Shown here piece after piece: positions 10,645 through 21,693 of a stretch of DNA of 64,000 nucleotides (the first letter of the stretch is position 1; each line of letters begins with the position of its first letter). A program made the position numbers and the translations under genes. Under the pieces are notes generated by a model. The model was not told the DNA's origin, made no database searches, and worked only from the letters and a program-made list of their open reading frames with translations. The stretch lies in assembly GCA_015956445.1 (NCBI GenBank), contig WIUZ02000004.1, positions 558,001 to 622,000 of the forward strand. Reading direction: 5' to 3'. The stretch comes from Thelephora terrestris. Its lineage: Eukaryota > Basidiomycota > Agaricomycetes > Thelephorales > Thelephoraceae.

Positions 10645-11514
10645 CTATGTCAATGATTTAGGAGACGGTCCAGATGAGGGCGGTACCTTCTGTTGCTGCT
10701 CCAGCCACCGCCTAGATAATGATATCAGCGCCGAAGGATAACTGAGTGGTGGCAACCAGTACCTTCGAGCAGCAAGAATCATCTGAGCCTTCCTTTCTTG
10801 CAGACTCTTCTCTCGGGCTTCCGTGGTTGCTTCCCAGGTAGCCTTACCACCAGCGTTCTCAGGCTCTGTTGGCGTGTCTTCTTTTACCCGGCTCTCGAGA
10901 TGGAAACGCTTGATGAGTGATTCCGTTCCTTTCTTTGCAGGCGGGGGTTCGTTGCGCGTGGCAGGTTGAGGGACAGGAAGAGGCTGTTGTTGTTGCCGTT
11001 GTTGTTGTGGGTAAAGTGTGTAGTATGCGGCTGGGGGCTGCGTTGTGAAGATGTCAGACGGAGGAACCTTGAGACAGGGGTCGATATCATACAGCATCGA
11101 GGAACCCCTTTTCTATAATCGTGTTTGACGTTACTTGTACAGAACCCGTTCGTAAAAGCGAGTAGTGGATGTTCGGTCTGGAAACATCTGCGATCAGCCG
11201 TTTGTCATGTAATGTGAAGCATCAAGTGTACCTCGGGATAGCAGGGAACATTATTTGAACGGAATTAACCTGCAAAGCCAATTTATTCAATGTGCTAGGA
11301 GGATTTCTCGTCAAAAGGTCCGCACCATTTCATCAGTAACATTCTTTGGTCTGAACCCCAGTACTACGCCGGGGCTATTTGGTTGTTCCTTGCCTAAAGC
11401 CAGTGTCAAAATGAGCAGATGAGAGCTTGAGGTATGCGGCGAACCTTTCGTTGCCCATCTTACCGCAAATACGATGACGGCGAAGGCGACGATGACGTTG
11501 AGGACCTCACCCAT
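10645..11514 (-). CDS. CUE-domain ER membrane protein (Cue1-like)
   Basis: Six exons (11514-11445, 11393-11326, 11269-11232, 11177-11093, 11037-10763, 10711-10645) give 200 residues. The N-terminus MGEVLNVIVAFAVIVFAVRW is a signal anchor. A CUE-like ubiquitin-binding fold follows (VTDEMV, MFPAIPRPNIHYSLLRTGSV, IIEKGFLDAPP). A Gln/Pro-rich linker and a charged helix with SLIKRFHLESR and ERKAQMILAARR come next; in the family this C-terminal helix binds the E2 Ubc7. Cue1-type proteins anchor and activate Ubc7 at the ER for ERAD. The last intron is 51 bases and in frame, so its retention would not break the frame. It lies tandem to the light chain, 223 bases upstream of that gene's ATG. Confidence 0.8.
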
Positions 11515-11808
11515 GATGGCAGCTGGGACGAAAGAGTTAATCCGTGTACACGTGACTGGCTCGGACCAGAGGCATCAATGCCCCTGAAGACCCGGCTTCC
11601 ACGCCGGAGAATTATTCTCTCAAATTAATTTCCTGTTCCCTCTGCATTGCTCCTACCCACTACCTCTGAGGAACCAGTGCGTGTATTCGCTCCAGCGAGC
11701 TGACTCTGGGGGTTCTTGTCGTGGCGAGCAAACAGCAGCAAACACCGGGAGTATTTCCGCCTACACTTCAACCTTGAATACGGAACCTCACTCATAGTAG
11801 GCCCCACG
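11515..11808. promoter_or_regulatory. Divergent promoter between CUE and HMG-box genes
   Basis: 294 bases separate the ATG at 11514 (minus) and the ATG at 11809 (plus). No strong TATA box was seen. The frame extending upstream of 11809 has an in-frame ATG at 11716, but the mitochondrial presequence starts naturally at 11809. Confidence 0.45.
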
Positions 11809-13018
11809 ATGCTATCTCTCTTCGCTCGACGTGTCGCTCTCTCTACACATTGCTCAACCGCGACTTACACGCGCATTTTACCGCTTTCTGCACCTAGTCT
11901 CCGTTATAGGAGACCCCTGGACAATGGTTTCCATACCGGCACGGTACACTTGGTTGCAAGCCCACGACGCGGCGTCAGCACCGAAGCTGTTGCTGCATCC
12001 GGTGGAGCCAAGCCCTTAACCAAGTCTACAACAACGGGCAGAAAGAAGCGTGGCAAAGAGTTAACCCCGGAGCAGAAAGCGGCCCAAGCGGTGTTACTCC
12101 AGGCCAAGCGGGAGTTGGAGAGGAGGAGGAAGAAGGAACAGATTGCCGCCTTGAAAGCCAAGCTCAAAGCTCAAGCGGCGAAGAAAAGGGAGGCTGCCGC
12201 TATGAAACGGAAGCGCCTTGCTGAGAAGGAGAGGGAAGCTGCCGCCTTGCAGCGGAAGCGCCTTGTTGAGAAAAAGAAAAAGTTTGCTCAGCAGGAGAAA
12301 GAAAGACGGGCCAAGAAACCTAAGAGTGCGTATATGATGATTTCATACTCCTGTAGGATGCCATGCTCAGCCCTTGTGTCCCAGTCATCAAACCTCCTCC
12401 AAAGTCAATAAATGGTTTTGCATTGCTCATCCATGAGTTAAAGAAAGGTCCCAGTGAGGCGGTCGTAGTCTGGAGAAATCTCTCTGAGGAGGGGAAGCGG
12501 GTGCGCGACGCTCCGTCCTTTCTTAAAGTGACATAGGCTTGACGCGGGGATCTCGCACTCCAGGAATACGCCGCTCGCGCCAAAGAGGTGACCCAGAGAC
12601 GTAAAGAGGAGTTCGATGCGTTCGTGAAAACCGTCACCCGGTCGGATATATTCCGTTACAATTCCCAACAAAGGAGCAAGGGCAGGACCAAGAGTGTTAT
12701 CCGCGTGAAGTCCAAGAAGACCAGGCCGTTGATGTGCTTTATGAAGTGCGTCTCTCAGTAGAATTCCTAAAATCCACTTGGTCTTGATCGCTGTTCTTTT
12801 CGTCATAGGTATATGCAAGAATTCCGAACGCGGCCGGACCAGGCTGGAAAGCGACCTGTGGAGGTCTCGAAGGCTGCCGGTAAGGCCTGGCATTCCTTGA
12901 CTCAAGAAGAGAGAGATGTCAGTCTTCCACCTTCATGATGCTTGCATTTGCTGTCATTTACCTGGAACACCTCATGCAGAGCTATAATGCTGTGCCCAGC
13001 GAGTCGCCCACCGCATAG
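11809..13018 (+). CDS. Mitochondrial HMG-box DNA-binding protein (Abf2/mtTFA-like)
   Basis: Five exons (11809-12325, 12385-12500, 12564-12745, 12809-12917, 12980-13018) give 320 residues. The first 40 or so residues (MLSLFARRVALSTHCSTATY...) are Arg/Ser-rich without acids, typical of a matrix presequence. Residues about 95-170 form a Lys/Arg/Ala-rich coiled helix. Box 1 starts near IKPPPKSINGFALLIHEL and includes EEGKREYAARAKE. Box 2 has KKTRPLMCFMKYMQEFR and KAWHSLTQEERDSYNA. The family packages mitochondrial DNA. The short last exon ends SESPTA. A longer alternative 3' frame (12942-13325) reads into apparent intron and downstream sequence and was not used. Confidence 0.8.
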
Positions 13019-13260
13019 AAAGACATTCGGATTCTCTCGGCCTTCCGACTCTCCGTCCTCCTCATTTCTTTCTCGAAATATTCTGGCCTCTGCACTCTTA
13101 TCCACGTCTGGGACTCTTTTAGCCCTAATTTTCTATCTAAGGAGCAGGTTATACACCTTTCCCTCTCGCGGAGCCGCGAGCGACCAACCTTACCATGCGA
13201 CCGGCAATGTTCTCCAAATGATGGAATGCAACCTCGCGTGCTTCGTTGGCTTCGATCATA
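13019..13260. other. Downstream region of HMG-box gene
   Basis: An open but unremarkable frame continues through here without convincing splice signals. It contains the short inverted motif CGCGGAGCCGCG near 13170. It is probably 3' UTR or intergenic. Confidence 0.35.
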
Positions 13261-13692
13261 AGCGAAAAATGTTCAGCAGATCCTCCGAACCAAACTCATC
13301 CTCCACCCCTTCGATCGAAGAATAGATAAATTCCGACGGAGGGGGGACCCCAAAAACCCTGAAGGCCGCGCGGCGAACGCCCCGCACGCAGACCCCTCTT
13401 ATCTCGAGCATTTTTCAGACCTGATGGTTTCTGCCCGTAATTCTTGGACGATCTGGGCCGTTTATATGGATGCCGTTCACGCAGAGATGCTCGAATTTTC
13501 ACGGCAATGGTTCAAGGAGCCGTTATTTGAAACAACGAAGCACCTCATTCATACTTTCCGAATATCTCTATTGCACCAACGGTGTCTTATGTTGCGCAGA
13601 GGGATGGACGTCTTCAGGCCTCCAGGTGTATGCTCTCGTATGAAACACGAGGGATATTCATGCGGAGCCCGGAGGGAAAGCGAAGAATGAAA
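13261..13692 (+). CDS. Exon-like open frame, unknown protein
   Basis: A single + frame is open from just after a TAA near 13257 to the TGA at 13688-13690. It has a protein-like composition: LILHPFDRRIDKFRRRGDP, then ADPSYLEHFSDLMVSARN, SWTIWAVYMDAVHAEMLEF and KEPLFETTKHLIHTFRI. It lacks an obvious in-frame start at its left end; an AAG acceptor before CGAAAAATG is possible. It could be one exon of a small gene, or the remains of one. No family was recognised. The antisense frame in the same place looks like a shadow. Confidence 0.3.
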
Positions 13693-14779
13693 AACGAGGA
13701 CGCCTCGTGTATCATTTTAGCTGACGACCATCGCATTGTTTTGGTATTGCGCAGTCGCAGTGGGTGGGCGTGGGACCAGATCCACATCCACATCCACATT
13801 TGGAACCAATTGTCAGAGATTTTCATCCCACGGAGACTCGGTCAGCTGCCCAGCACGCAGGTGGGCGAGGCTCTTCTGATTGATCACAGGCTAGCGGAGA
13901 AGCCCTTTGTCTGTTTGCAACAAGACACGAGACTCCGGTGCAATTCAAAAGGTCGAGCGGTGGGAGGCTTTCTCGTAAAATGCGTCAGATTTATATTCCC
14001 TATCTATTCCTGAGATGCTGCGGTAACGGTCTAGGTACGAAACATGCTGGGAGAACGTTATGCTGAGAAACTAAGAGGGTGCCGTTGAAAGGGGAAAAAA
14101 GATCCATGTGGGTGTAACAAATGAACTAGCAGTGGCTACACCAAAAAAGAGGTCTATGCGGGAGTGAAAATTCCAAACCTGCAGGAATAAAGGGAGGTAG
14201 AAGAGAAGGATGGACAAAAATACGAAGTACACTTTTGTCGATGTGACGTCAATGAGTCGTGATACCAACATGGAGAGAAAATCAAGATGAAGAAGCCAGA
14301 GAAATTAAGAACACACAAGCCCATTGGGGTTAAGGAAACAAATAATAGAAGGTGATACAGGTGGGGATCGCAGTATGTGTTTGGAGACAGCCTGCAACAA
14401 AGGTCGTCAAGTATGATATTCAGAATCCAACGGACAGCAGGTACAGGGGTACCTGAGGGGAGGTTCAACCCTTCCAAGCATAGTAAGCAGCCTGCTGCTA
14501 CACGAGCCAGATTGCGCCTCAAGAGCAATGCTGGTGGGAAAAAGAAACACGCCAAGGGGCGTCGTCTAGAAGGATGGGAGACGTGTGGTCACGGTCGGGT
14601 TCAGGTGGTGCACAGATGTCTAGGCCGAGACGTGTTTGAGCGATGAGCCCAAATGTGGCCACACAGGGGGACTGTAAGCTAGGCAGGACGACTGAGGTGG
14701 CACGTGATGGTGTTGGTCGAAGGGAAAAGCCGTGACTGAGGGTGAACAGAGGATGGGAGGCGTGACCGCGTTGAATGAA
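13693..14779. other. Intergenic stretch without a supported gene
   Basis: About 1.1 kb. Open frames occur on both strands (for example 14154-14555 minus), but they are Cys/Leu/Phe-rich and lack splice-linked partners or recognisable motifs. A short CA/TC-rich patch (atccacatccacatccacat) lies near 13780-13800. It probably holds the 3' flank of the reductase gene. Confidence 0.45.
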
Positions 14780-16838
14780 TTACCACCCGAACGTTTCCTC
14801 GATCACCTCAATGCCACCAACTTTCCGGAACCTGTCCGGGTCAATTGCACGGACCGCCCTTCTCGCCCCTTCGCCGAGCCCCAATGGGCCGCAGACGCCA
14901 ACGAGAAGACCTGAAAGCTTGTCAGAGGCGTGATGCTCCTGTACCGATGGGGTGAATAGTTTGCAAGCATGATCGATGGCAGAGTCGACCACGGAAGTGA
15001 TCCTCGGTCGTCCAGGTTTAATCGTGAGTTGAGGAGGTAGATGGGCGTAAAACTTCTTGACGTCAAAGGCAGAGGCACGTGTGTAGTGGACGGAGATCCG
15101 GAGGTTGAGCGTGACGGCCTGCTGGAGAAGAGCAGCGAACGTAGGGATCATGGGCTGTAGTGATGCTTGGAAAGGGTTGGTAATTGTCACTACGAACATG
15201 CCACACATACGTACGTGCATCTTGAACACACCAAATCAAGTGGATGACCTTGAGTCGGCTTGAACTTTGGAGGTCTTTCTGTACGAGCTCGGTGATGGAG
15301 GACAGGGCGAAAGTAATGCCACTTCCTCCCACAACAAAAACGGCGCCCGAATAACTATCCATCATAGTGTTGCCGACGCCCCCGTACGGGCCCTCAATCC
15401 ATACGGTCGCCTTCGTGGAACTTCCACCGTCTCCGGAATAGATAGCATCGATCTTCGTAGCCATGTTATACAGCTTGCCGCTCCAATCTCCCGCCTTCTT
15501 CACCATTAGTGTGAGGCCGTCACCGCTTGCACTGGCAATGGTGAAGGGGTGAATTTCGGTCCAGCCCAGAAGGCCGAGGCGGGTAGAAAGGATCCGAAGG
15601 CGCACGTGCTGGCCTGGGCGCCAGCCTGCGTTAAGGCGAGGAACTTCAACCCAGGTCATCCCCAACTCGGGAACCGGGCGAAGGGTTGCGGTGCAGATTC
15701 GGGTCTTGAACACTCGTGTGAGGTGATCGAGTCCGTATATTCCCAGTGCGGCGAGCATCCAAGGGATGGTTCCCGGCATGTGCAAGCCGACCCCGATTGG
15801 GAGAAATATAATTCCTAGGATGTGTGAAAAGAGGAAGATATTGTAGAACCTTCTACGCCAGAAGCCGACGGAGAAAAGGAGAAGGACATCCAAGGCGACT
15901 AGTCCAACGAGACCGAAAGCAACGTCGTTTGTCAGGAGCTTTTTCGCGATGATACCCTGCAAGGTCCACTCGTAGACTAGAATATGACACATTAGTCGCA
16001 GCAACGAGGATACACTGAGAGAAATGAATTACTATAGCCAACGGCGTGGATGTTCGCAGCTAAGACGGCAAGAGTTCCTGCGAACCGGTGGAGGTAATTG
16101 AGCTAGCGTGATTGTAAAGAAGTTTAGACGGGACGCCATAAACTCTGAGAAGGGGACGGTCTCTACCTTTTCGTAACCCATCGATAAGAACTTTCCAATA
16201 ATGTTGTTCTTGGTGCCAAGCGCGAAGACAATTGGGATTTGTGCCGTGGATACAAAGCCTGTGCGCAGGTAGTCTTTGAAAGGATTGGATTGATAGAGTG
16301 ATGCGAAAAGGACGATGGAGAAGTAGCCCATCAAGATAATGCATCTTCCGACAGAAAGGCCCTCGTCCAGCTCGGTACCTAGAGCGGCGGAAAATCTCTG
16401 AAAGATACCGGACCAAGACCTGCAATGAGGCGGGAGGGAGACACTGCCATCTGGTGCCCATTCGCGGTGCACGAGGACAGTGTGGGAAACAGCGGTGTGG
16501 TCATCGTCAGAGTTTGGGGGTCTTCGCCCCTTCTCGTAGCGCGCTTCGATAGGGCGAGATATTGTAGGCCTGCGTTTTGGAGCCAGCAGTCGTCGCTGTG
16601 GTTTGGTCGAATGGTAGACGAAGTGACCACGGGTCCATTCCGAACCGCGGGAGAAACGAGTGAAAAGGCGCGGCCAGGTGAGAATTGCAAAAAGTGCGAA
16701 ACAAGCGAGAACGAAGATGGTGGTGTTGAGAACGAAGATGGCATCGTTGAGAGGGCGGGTCTGAGCTCTGATTGCAGGATCGAATACGGAGCTAGGATAT
16801 GTTGGGGGGTTAACCTGGTCATCAGGACGAGAAGTCAT
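14780..16838 (-). CDS. Ferric/cupric reductase-like transmembrane flavocytochrome (FRE family)
   Basis: Four exons (16838-16167, 16102-16033, 15976-15215, 15165-14780) give 629 residues; the start MTSRPDDQVN is the first ATG. After a first membrane helix (FVLNTTIFVLACFALFAIL) comes a charged loop, then the ferric-reductase membrane domain with the heme-type segment LNYLHRFAGTLAVLAANIHA and further helices (FGLVGLVALDVLLLFSVGFW, FSHILGIIFLPIGVGLHMPG). The FAD site is HPFTIAS near residue 389. The NADPH side is GPYGG near 443 and VVGGSGITFAL near 464, with GVCGPLGLGE near the C-terminus. The family reduces Fe(III) or Cu(II) at the plasma membrane using cytosolic NADPH. No multicopper oxidase or iron permease gene is adjacent. 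The last intron uses the CCAAG acceptor because only that keeps phase. Confidence 0.88.
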
Positions 16839-17085
16839 CTTGGTCTCGACGTACGCCGCTAGCGGCAAGAGTTACCTGCGCTCTCTAAGAAGAAGTGAAA
16901 AGAAAGGAGGTAGGTGAATGTATGCCGGTTGGGCCCACCGGACTTATGTATGAGGGTGAAGCACAACCGGCTGCCCGAGAATGGGATCACAAATCAAAAG
17001 AGATCTATAGCTGATAAATATTGATGTGGCAAAACGTTTTGGGGTGTTGTTCATCGGCAGAGATATTATGATTACGGTAAGTACT

Positions 17086-18127
17086 CTATTGCCTATTTTC
17101 CGGCATCCTGGATAACTGTCGCTTGCTCCTCATCCGTGGTCGGACCTTGGCATACCACTCCCAAGCCAGCCGAACGACCTCCCCATCTGCATCGTATGGA
17201 GTCGGGACCTCTGAGTAACCTGGTCGTGCCGTTGGATGTCGGAGGTAGACCGCCGAACACGTTTGAAACGACACCTCAAGGTACGCGGGGATGAAGATGA
17301 ACGGTGCCGCATAGTCGGGGATGTGGAATGGTATTTGGCCAGTCGATGATCCGTCCTCTGCGATCGAAGGCGACACATCTTTTGAAGGAACAACGTCTCG
17401 ATCAACCTCCTCGTCAGGATCAGCCTTCGCAGTTCTGGGCCGCAGAAAGCTGATAGCTTTAGGATCAACAGTCACCATATCTCCCGGGGCTAGCCGTGTG
17501 TTTGCATCCTGGTGCTAGATTGTCCATCAGTCTTCTGTCGGCGAGGACGAAAGGTATTGGCTCACTTTTCGTCCATTCAAAAGCACATTGCCATGCACAA
17601 CCATCCTCCTTGCCTCATACACACTGTGCGCAAGACAACTTCGAAAGATTACCACATCAATCCTCCTTTCCACCTCAGAGAACATCAAACTGCCAACAGG
17701 AGCAAGCCCCTTCGACGCTTCTTCTTCTCTCCTCTTAATCTCTTTCTCCACTGCGGATGTCTTGTTGGCCCACTTAGTCAACAGTAATAAGTCGTCCTTG
17801 GCTGAGGAAGCGGGGCGAACGTCAGGCAAGTTGGCCGGTAGGTACCACCGTTTGAAGGACTTCTCGTTGATGTAGTCGCCATGATAGGCTCGAACGAGTT
17901 GTTTGGCTGCCCACCGTTGCTGGAATAGGGTTTTCGTTGTTCGTGTATAGTCGGTCGCACTGACTTTGGCACCAACCGAACGCCTCCATAAATTGTAGAG
18001 ATTCTTCGGGTTCCAGCTCTGCAAACACAACGAAAGATGAAATTCGTCGTTCATGAGTCTCAGAGCGCAATTTGCTTACCATCCGGGGCAGAGCCCGCTT
18101 GAAGTTGAAGAGGTTGGCGTCCCGCAT
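17086..18127 (-). CDS. NAM9: Mitochondrial small-subunit ribosomal protein uS4m (Nam9)
   Basis: Three exons (18127-18080, 18018-17566, 17514-17086) give about 309 residues. It starts MRDANLFNFKRALPRM and continues SWNPKNLYNLWRR, as in Nam9-type uS4m proteins. The S4 RNA-binding domain is clear: RRIDVVIFRSCLAHSVYEAR, RMVVHGNVLLNGRKV, then TRLAPGDMVTVDP after the second intron. The C-terminal part is fungal-specific (LRHPTARPGYSEVPTPYDAD). The protein nucleates the mitochondrial 30S-type subunit. The second acceptor could be CTAG or the next CAG (a two-codon difference). It lies head-to-head with GCP2, 240 bases apart. Confidence 0.88.
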
Positions 18128-18367
18128 GATGAATAGTAGACCACGTAATACCCAGTGCGAACGATGCCCGTGTGTTTCCTGTGCGCGACAGTCCAGGCAA
18201 GCGAATGGAATGAACGTGAACCAGTTCGTCCCGGAATTTGGGGCAGCGGAAGGAGGAAGGTGCGTCACGCGTGCGTGACATTGTCGTGACCTCACTCCCT
18301 TCTTGTCAATAACCGTGACATTGATTGCCAGACAAGTCAATGGATCCCCACACTCCCAGAACGCGTC
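18128..18367. promoter_or_regulatory. 240-bp bidirectional promoter (uS4m / GCP2)
   Basis: 240 bases lie between divergent ATGs at 18127 (minus) and 18368 (plus). The region contains GTGCGTCACGCGTGCGTGAC around 18260, a pair of related CGTCAC/GTGCGTGA motifs that could bind a bZIP-like factor; that last point is inference. Confidence 0.4.
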
Positions 18368-21300
18368 ATGCTGGCCGCAAAAAGAGCCTGGCACTATCAA
18401 CGAAAGAGTTCACCAAGGTTCCCGGTCACCAGCGTATATCGAACTTTGCTTGATGTGTTTACCGCCATAGGTTGCAGGAACGATCGCATCTGCGCGCCGA
18501 AGTCGCAACCTGGAGTATGGAATTGATGACGAACGGAACGGACGGGGTCGACACGACTTTCTCTCCAAAGGTTCACATGAATCTTTTGGTCTGGCACTTT
18601 TTGGCGCTTATGACGATTAGATCCTTCATTTATTGCTGAGACATCCTTCGTCAAAGCGCCGCTAAACTCACGGGTTCCATCGCACTCCTACACGACGCCT
18701 AGAGCTCACGGGAAAGGCAAATCGCGAGAGGAGAGCCTCGAAAGCGTATCTCTAGATATCCAAGAGGCTCTGATCCTTGAGGACCTACTCTTTGTGCTAA
18801 TGGTGAGGGTTCCACTTGCGCCGATCAGTCGTGGTTAAACATGAAAACAGGGAATCGAAGGAACACACATCACATTCCACCCAGATTACTCGGTCGAAGA
18901 TGACGACCCCATTCGCGGAATAAAATTCGCAGTTTCTTCCGCTCTGGGTAATGATTATGTTCGCTTCATCTTATCTGAATTATCGGGCAATGACCTACCA
19001 TCTATAGACCCATCTCTTAGCGACCTTGTCGAACGGATACTGCCCCTTGCAACCTACTACACGGGTATCACTTCATTCATTGAGCAACGTAGCCACCTTG
19101 AGTACGGGCTCGTGAATCACGCCCTCTGTGCTTCGATACGTGATATGCTAAAGGTATGCCTGGAAATGGTGTGCTGGTGGGGCCTGGGTAACCAACAGTG
19201 CCCTCCAGGACTACCAAACATTGCTGTCACAGTTAGAACACGCCTTCAACACATCACCACAATTCTCCCTCCAGAAGCTGTGGTTTTACGTCCACCCAAC
19301 CCTCCACACCCTTTCCCTCATATATCAACTCACTACAGAGCTTGCGTCCGATGCTAACGTCGACAACTTGTCTAGTCTATCTTCTGACTCTGACGATGCT
19401 CGAAACGAAGCCCTCGGTCTCGGGGGAGCAAAGTTGAAGGCTGTATTATCCGACTTAAAGAACCCTGGCTTGGACGCAGAAAGCAATATCCCCGTGAAAG
19501 GCGGGGAGGTCCTTTCGGTCATCTACGATAGAATGCAGAATATGTCCGGAGATCCAGCGGCCCTTACTCTGTACGGTAGTCTCCTCAGGGCAGCCGGCGT
19601 CCCTTATGTGGTGATGCTACAAGAGTGGATAAATTCAGGTAAACTTCACGACCCCTGGGAGGAGCTTTGCGTCAAGGAAAGCAAGTCTATCACCAAGGGA
19701 ACGTTAGATATGGACTACGTGGATGAATATTGGGATAGGCGATACACGGTATGACTAGGGCCCTTCCAGGGTGCACATCTCTGAGTTTATCTCATCCAGC
19801 TACGCGATGGTTCCACAGCAGGGGATTCCAAACGGAAAACCGGGATGCCAACTCCAAGGGGTGGCTCGAGTCGGCTACCTGGGGGAGCGTGCATACCTCC
19901 AGTTTTAGAGGGGTGGAAACATAAGATCCTCCTCGCAGGGAAATACCTCAACGTCATTCGCGAGTGTGGGATTGGGGTCACTGCTAATCACGATACTCCA
20001 GTTTTTGACGTTGATATTTCGATGGAGGATGAAAAGTAAGGTGCTTTCCCATCATTGGGCGGTTGTTTATCCGCGATGATCCACAGGTTCTATAAATCTA
20101 TCGAAGATGCATATTCCTACGCGAACAGAACACTCCTGGACATGCTCCTCCGGGACCAACAACTTCTCCCCCGCCTTCGCTCGCTAAAGCGGTTTTTCTT
20201 CATGGCACAGTCGTTTTTCGTCACACATCTACTCGATCAGGCCCAAAGCGAGCTTCGTAAATCCTCGAAAACGGCCTCCGTCCTCAAACTTCAGAGCCTT
20301 CTGGACCTCGCCTTGAATACTGACCTTCACGGGGAGGATACGATGTTCCGCGAGGACGTGAAAGTTAAAATGGCTTCCCATGGTTTGTACGACTGGCTAT
20401 TGAAGATCATCAGTGAGAAAGGTGCGATCGGCGGCGAGATTGGAGAAGGAGGTATCACCGATTCCGCTCACGGAGTAGACGGCCGGCGGAACAAGGACGA
20501 GAAACCACTCATGGGTAAATTTCACTGGGCTATTGCTATTCCCGATGCTCTCTTTGCTGATCGCAGCCTTAGCGATCGACGCGTTAACGCTCGACTATCA
20601 AGTCAAATTCCCGTTATCTCTCGTGATTTCACGAAAGACCATCTTGCAGTACCAGTTGATGTTCCGATTCCTGTTGCATCTCAAACATGCCGAGCAGACG
20701 CTTTCGTCCATGTGGATTGAACAGAAGACATCTCCTTGGAGGGCAAGCGTGCAACATCCCGAGTTTGAGAAGTGGAGATTGAGGGTGTTCTTGCTGAGAT
20801 CTAGGATGCTCGCTTTCGTGCAGCAGATCTTGGCATTCGTTACTTTCGAAGTGCTGGAACCGAACTGGAGGAACCTGGAGGTCAAGCTTGAAAAAGTGAC
20901 GACTGTCGATCAGTTGCTGAGAGATCACTCGGATTTCTTGGACACCTGCCTGAAAGAAGCCATGTTGACCAGTGCCAGGCTACTGTCTGTGAGTTTTTTG
21001 GACCTCCATCATCTCCGATCAGCTCGGAGCCCCCCATGCTTACCCCCCGGGCCGCTCAGGCGTACTCACGGATGATTACAACGTGTTCCACTTTCGCAGT
21101 GTACTCGGCTAAGTTTACCGCATCAGCAGTGAAGGGCGTTGCCGCGGCAGACGACCCAGATGGAGACCCAGAGATGGAGAAAAGATGGGACTTCTTGTAC
21201 AAGTTTGAAAAGAACTTTAGTCACTGGTAACGTGTTCAATTCCGCTCTATTATCCGGTGGTGAATGAGTCGCTAACGACGTTGCCCGTGTACCTAGGTTC

Positions 21301-21396
21301 AGCAAACATCTCGATTGTGTGCAATATTATGCTTCGAGCGATAATGGTTCTCTTCTACCGCTGGTGATGAGACTAAGCAGTATCAAGGCTGGATGA
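18368..21396 (+). CDS. Gamma-tubulin complex component GCP2 (Spc97-type)
   Basis: Ten exons fit: 18368-18417, 18471-18570, 18641-18802, 18851-18947, 19008-19153, 19209-19748, 19800-20035, 20087-20514, 20573-20988 and 21060-21226, plus a last one, 21297-21396, for 813 residues in phase. The grip1 core is visible: SFVKAPLNSR, LILEDLLFVLMGIEG, SLSDLVERILPLATYYTGIT, FIEQRSHLEYGLVNHAL. The C-terminal gamma-tubulin-binding grip2 part follows with LDYQVKFPLSLVISRKTILQ, YQLMFRFLLHLKHAE and LTSARLLSAYSRMITTC. GCP2 pairs with GCP3 in the small complex that nucleates microtubules at the spindle pole body. The first two exons are chosen by phase only (MLAAKRAWHYQRK...), so the N-terminus is the least certain part. 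Confidence 0.87.
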
Positions 21397-21693
21397 GAGC
21401 AGCATCTTCCGGGGGTCCTCTCTTGTGTTTCCACCTGCTTCACATTTTGTACAGTTACTGTATTATTTTGTCTGCCGGTCGAGTAGCAGCAGGCGTGTAC
21501 CAGATTGTGGTGTAACGGTACGTTGAAAATATGGGTATTAACAGGGTAGTCCCGACCCACTACAATCGACATACAGTAAACGGCGAACGTAGAAATCCAC
21601 AGCGAACCAACAAGTAACAATGGGTATACCATCCCGAGAGAGCATGCAGACCACATAGCCACCTTGCACACCCCAACCCGATCGGATACCCGC
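21397..21693. other. Convergent 3' intergenic stretch
   Basis: 297 bases between GCP2 (+) and VPS17 (minus) stops. Nothing gene-like was seen. Confidence 0.5.

Noticed and set aside
12942-13325. 127-codon + frame as a separate gene or the end of the HMG-box gene
   Set aside because: It starts inside the last HMG intron; the 12980 acceptor gives a natural short end (SYNAVPSESPTA) instead.
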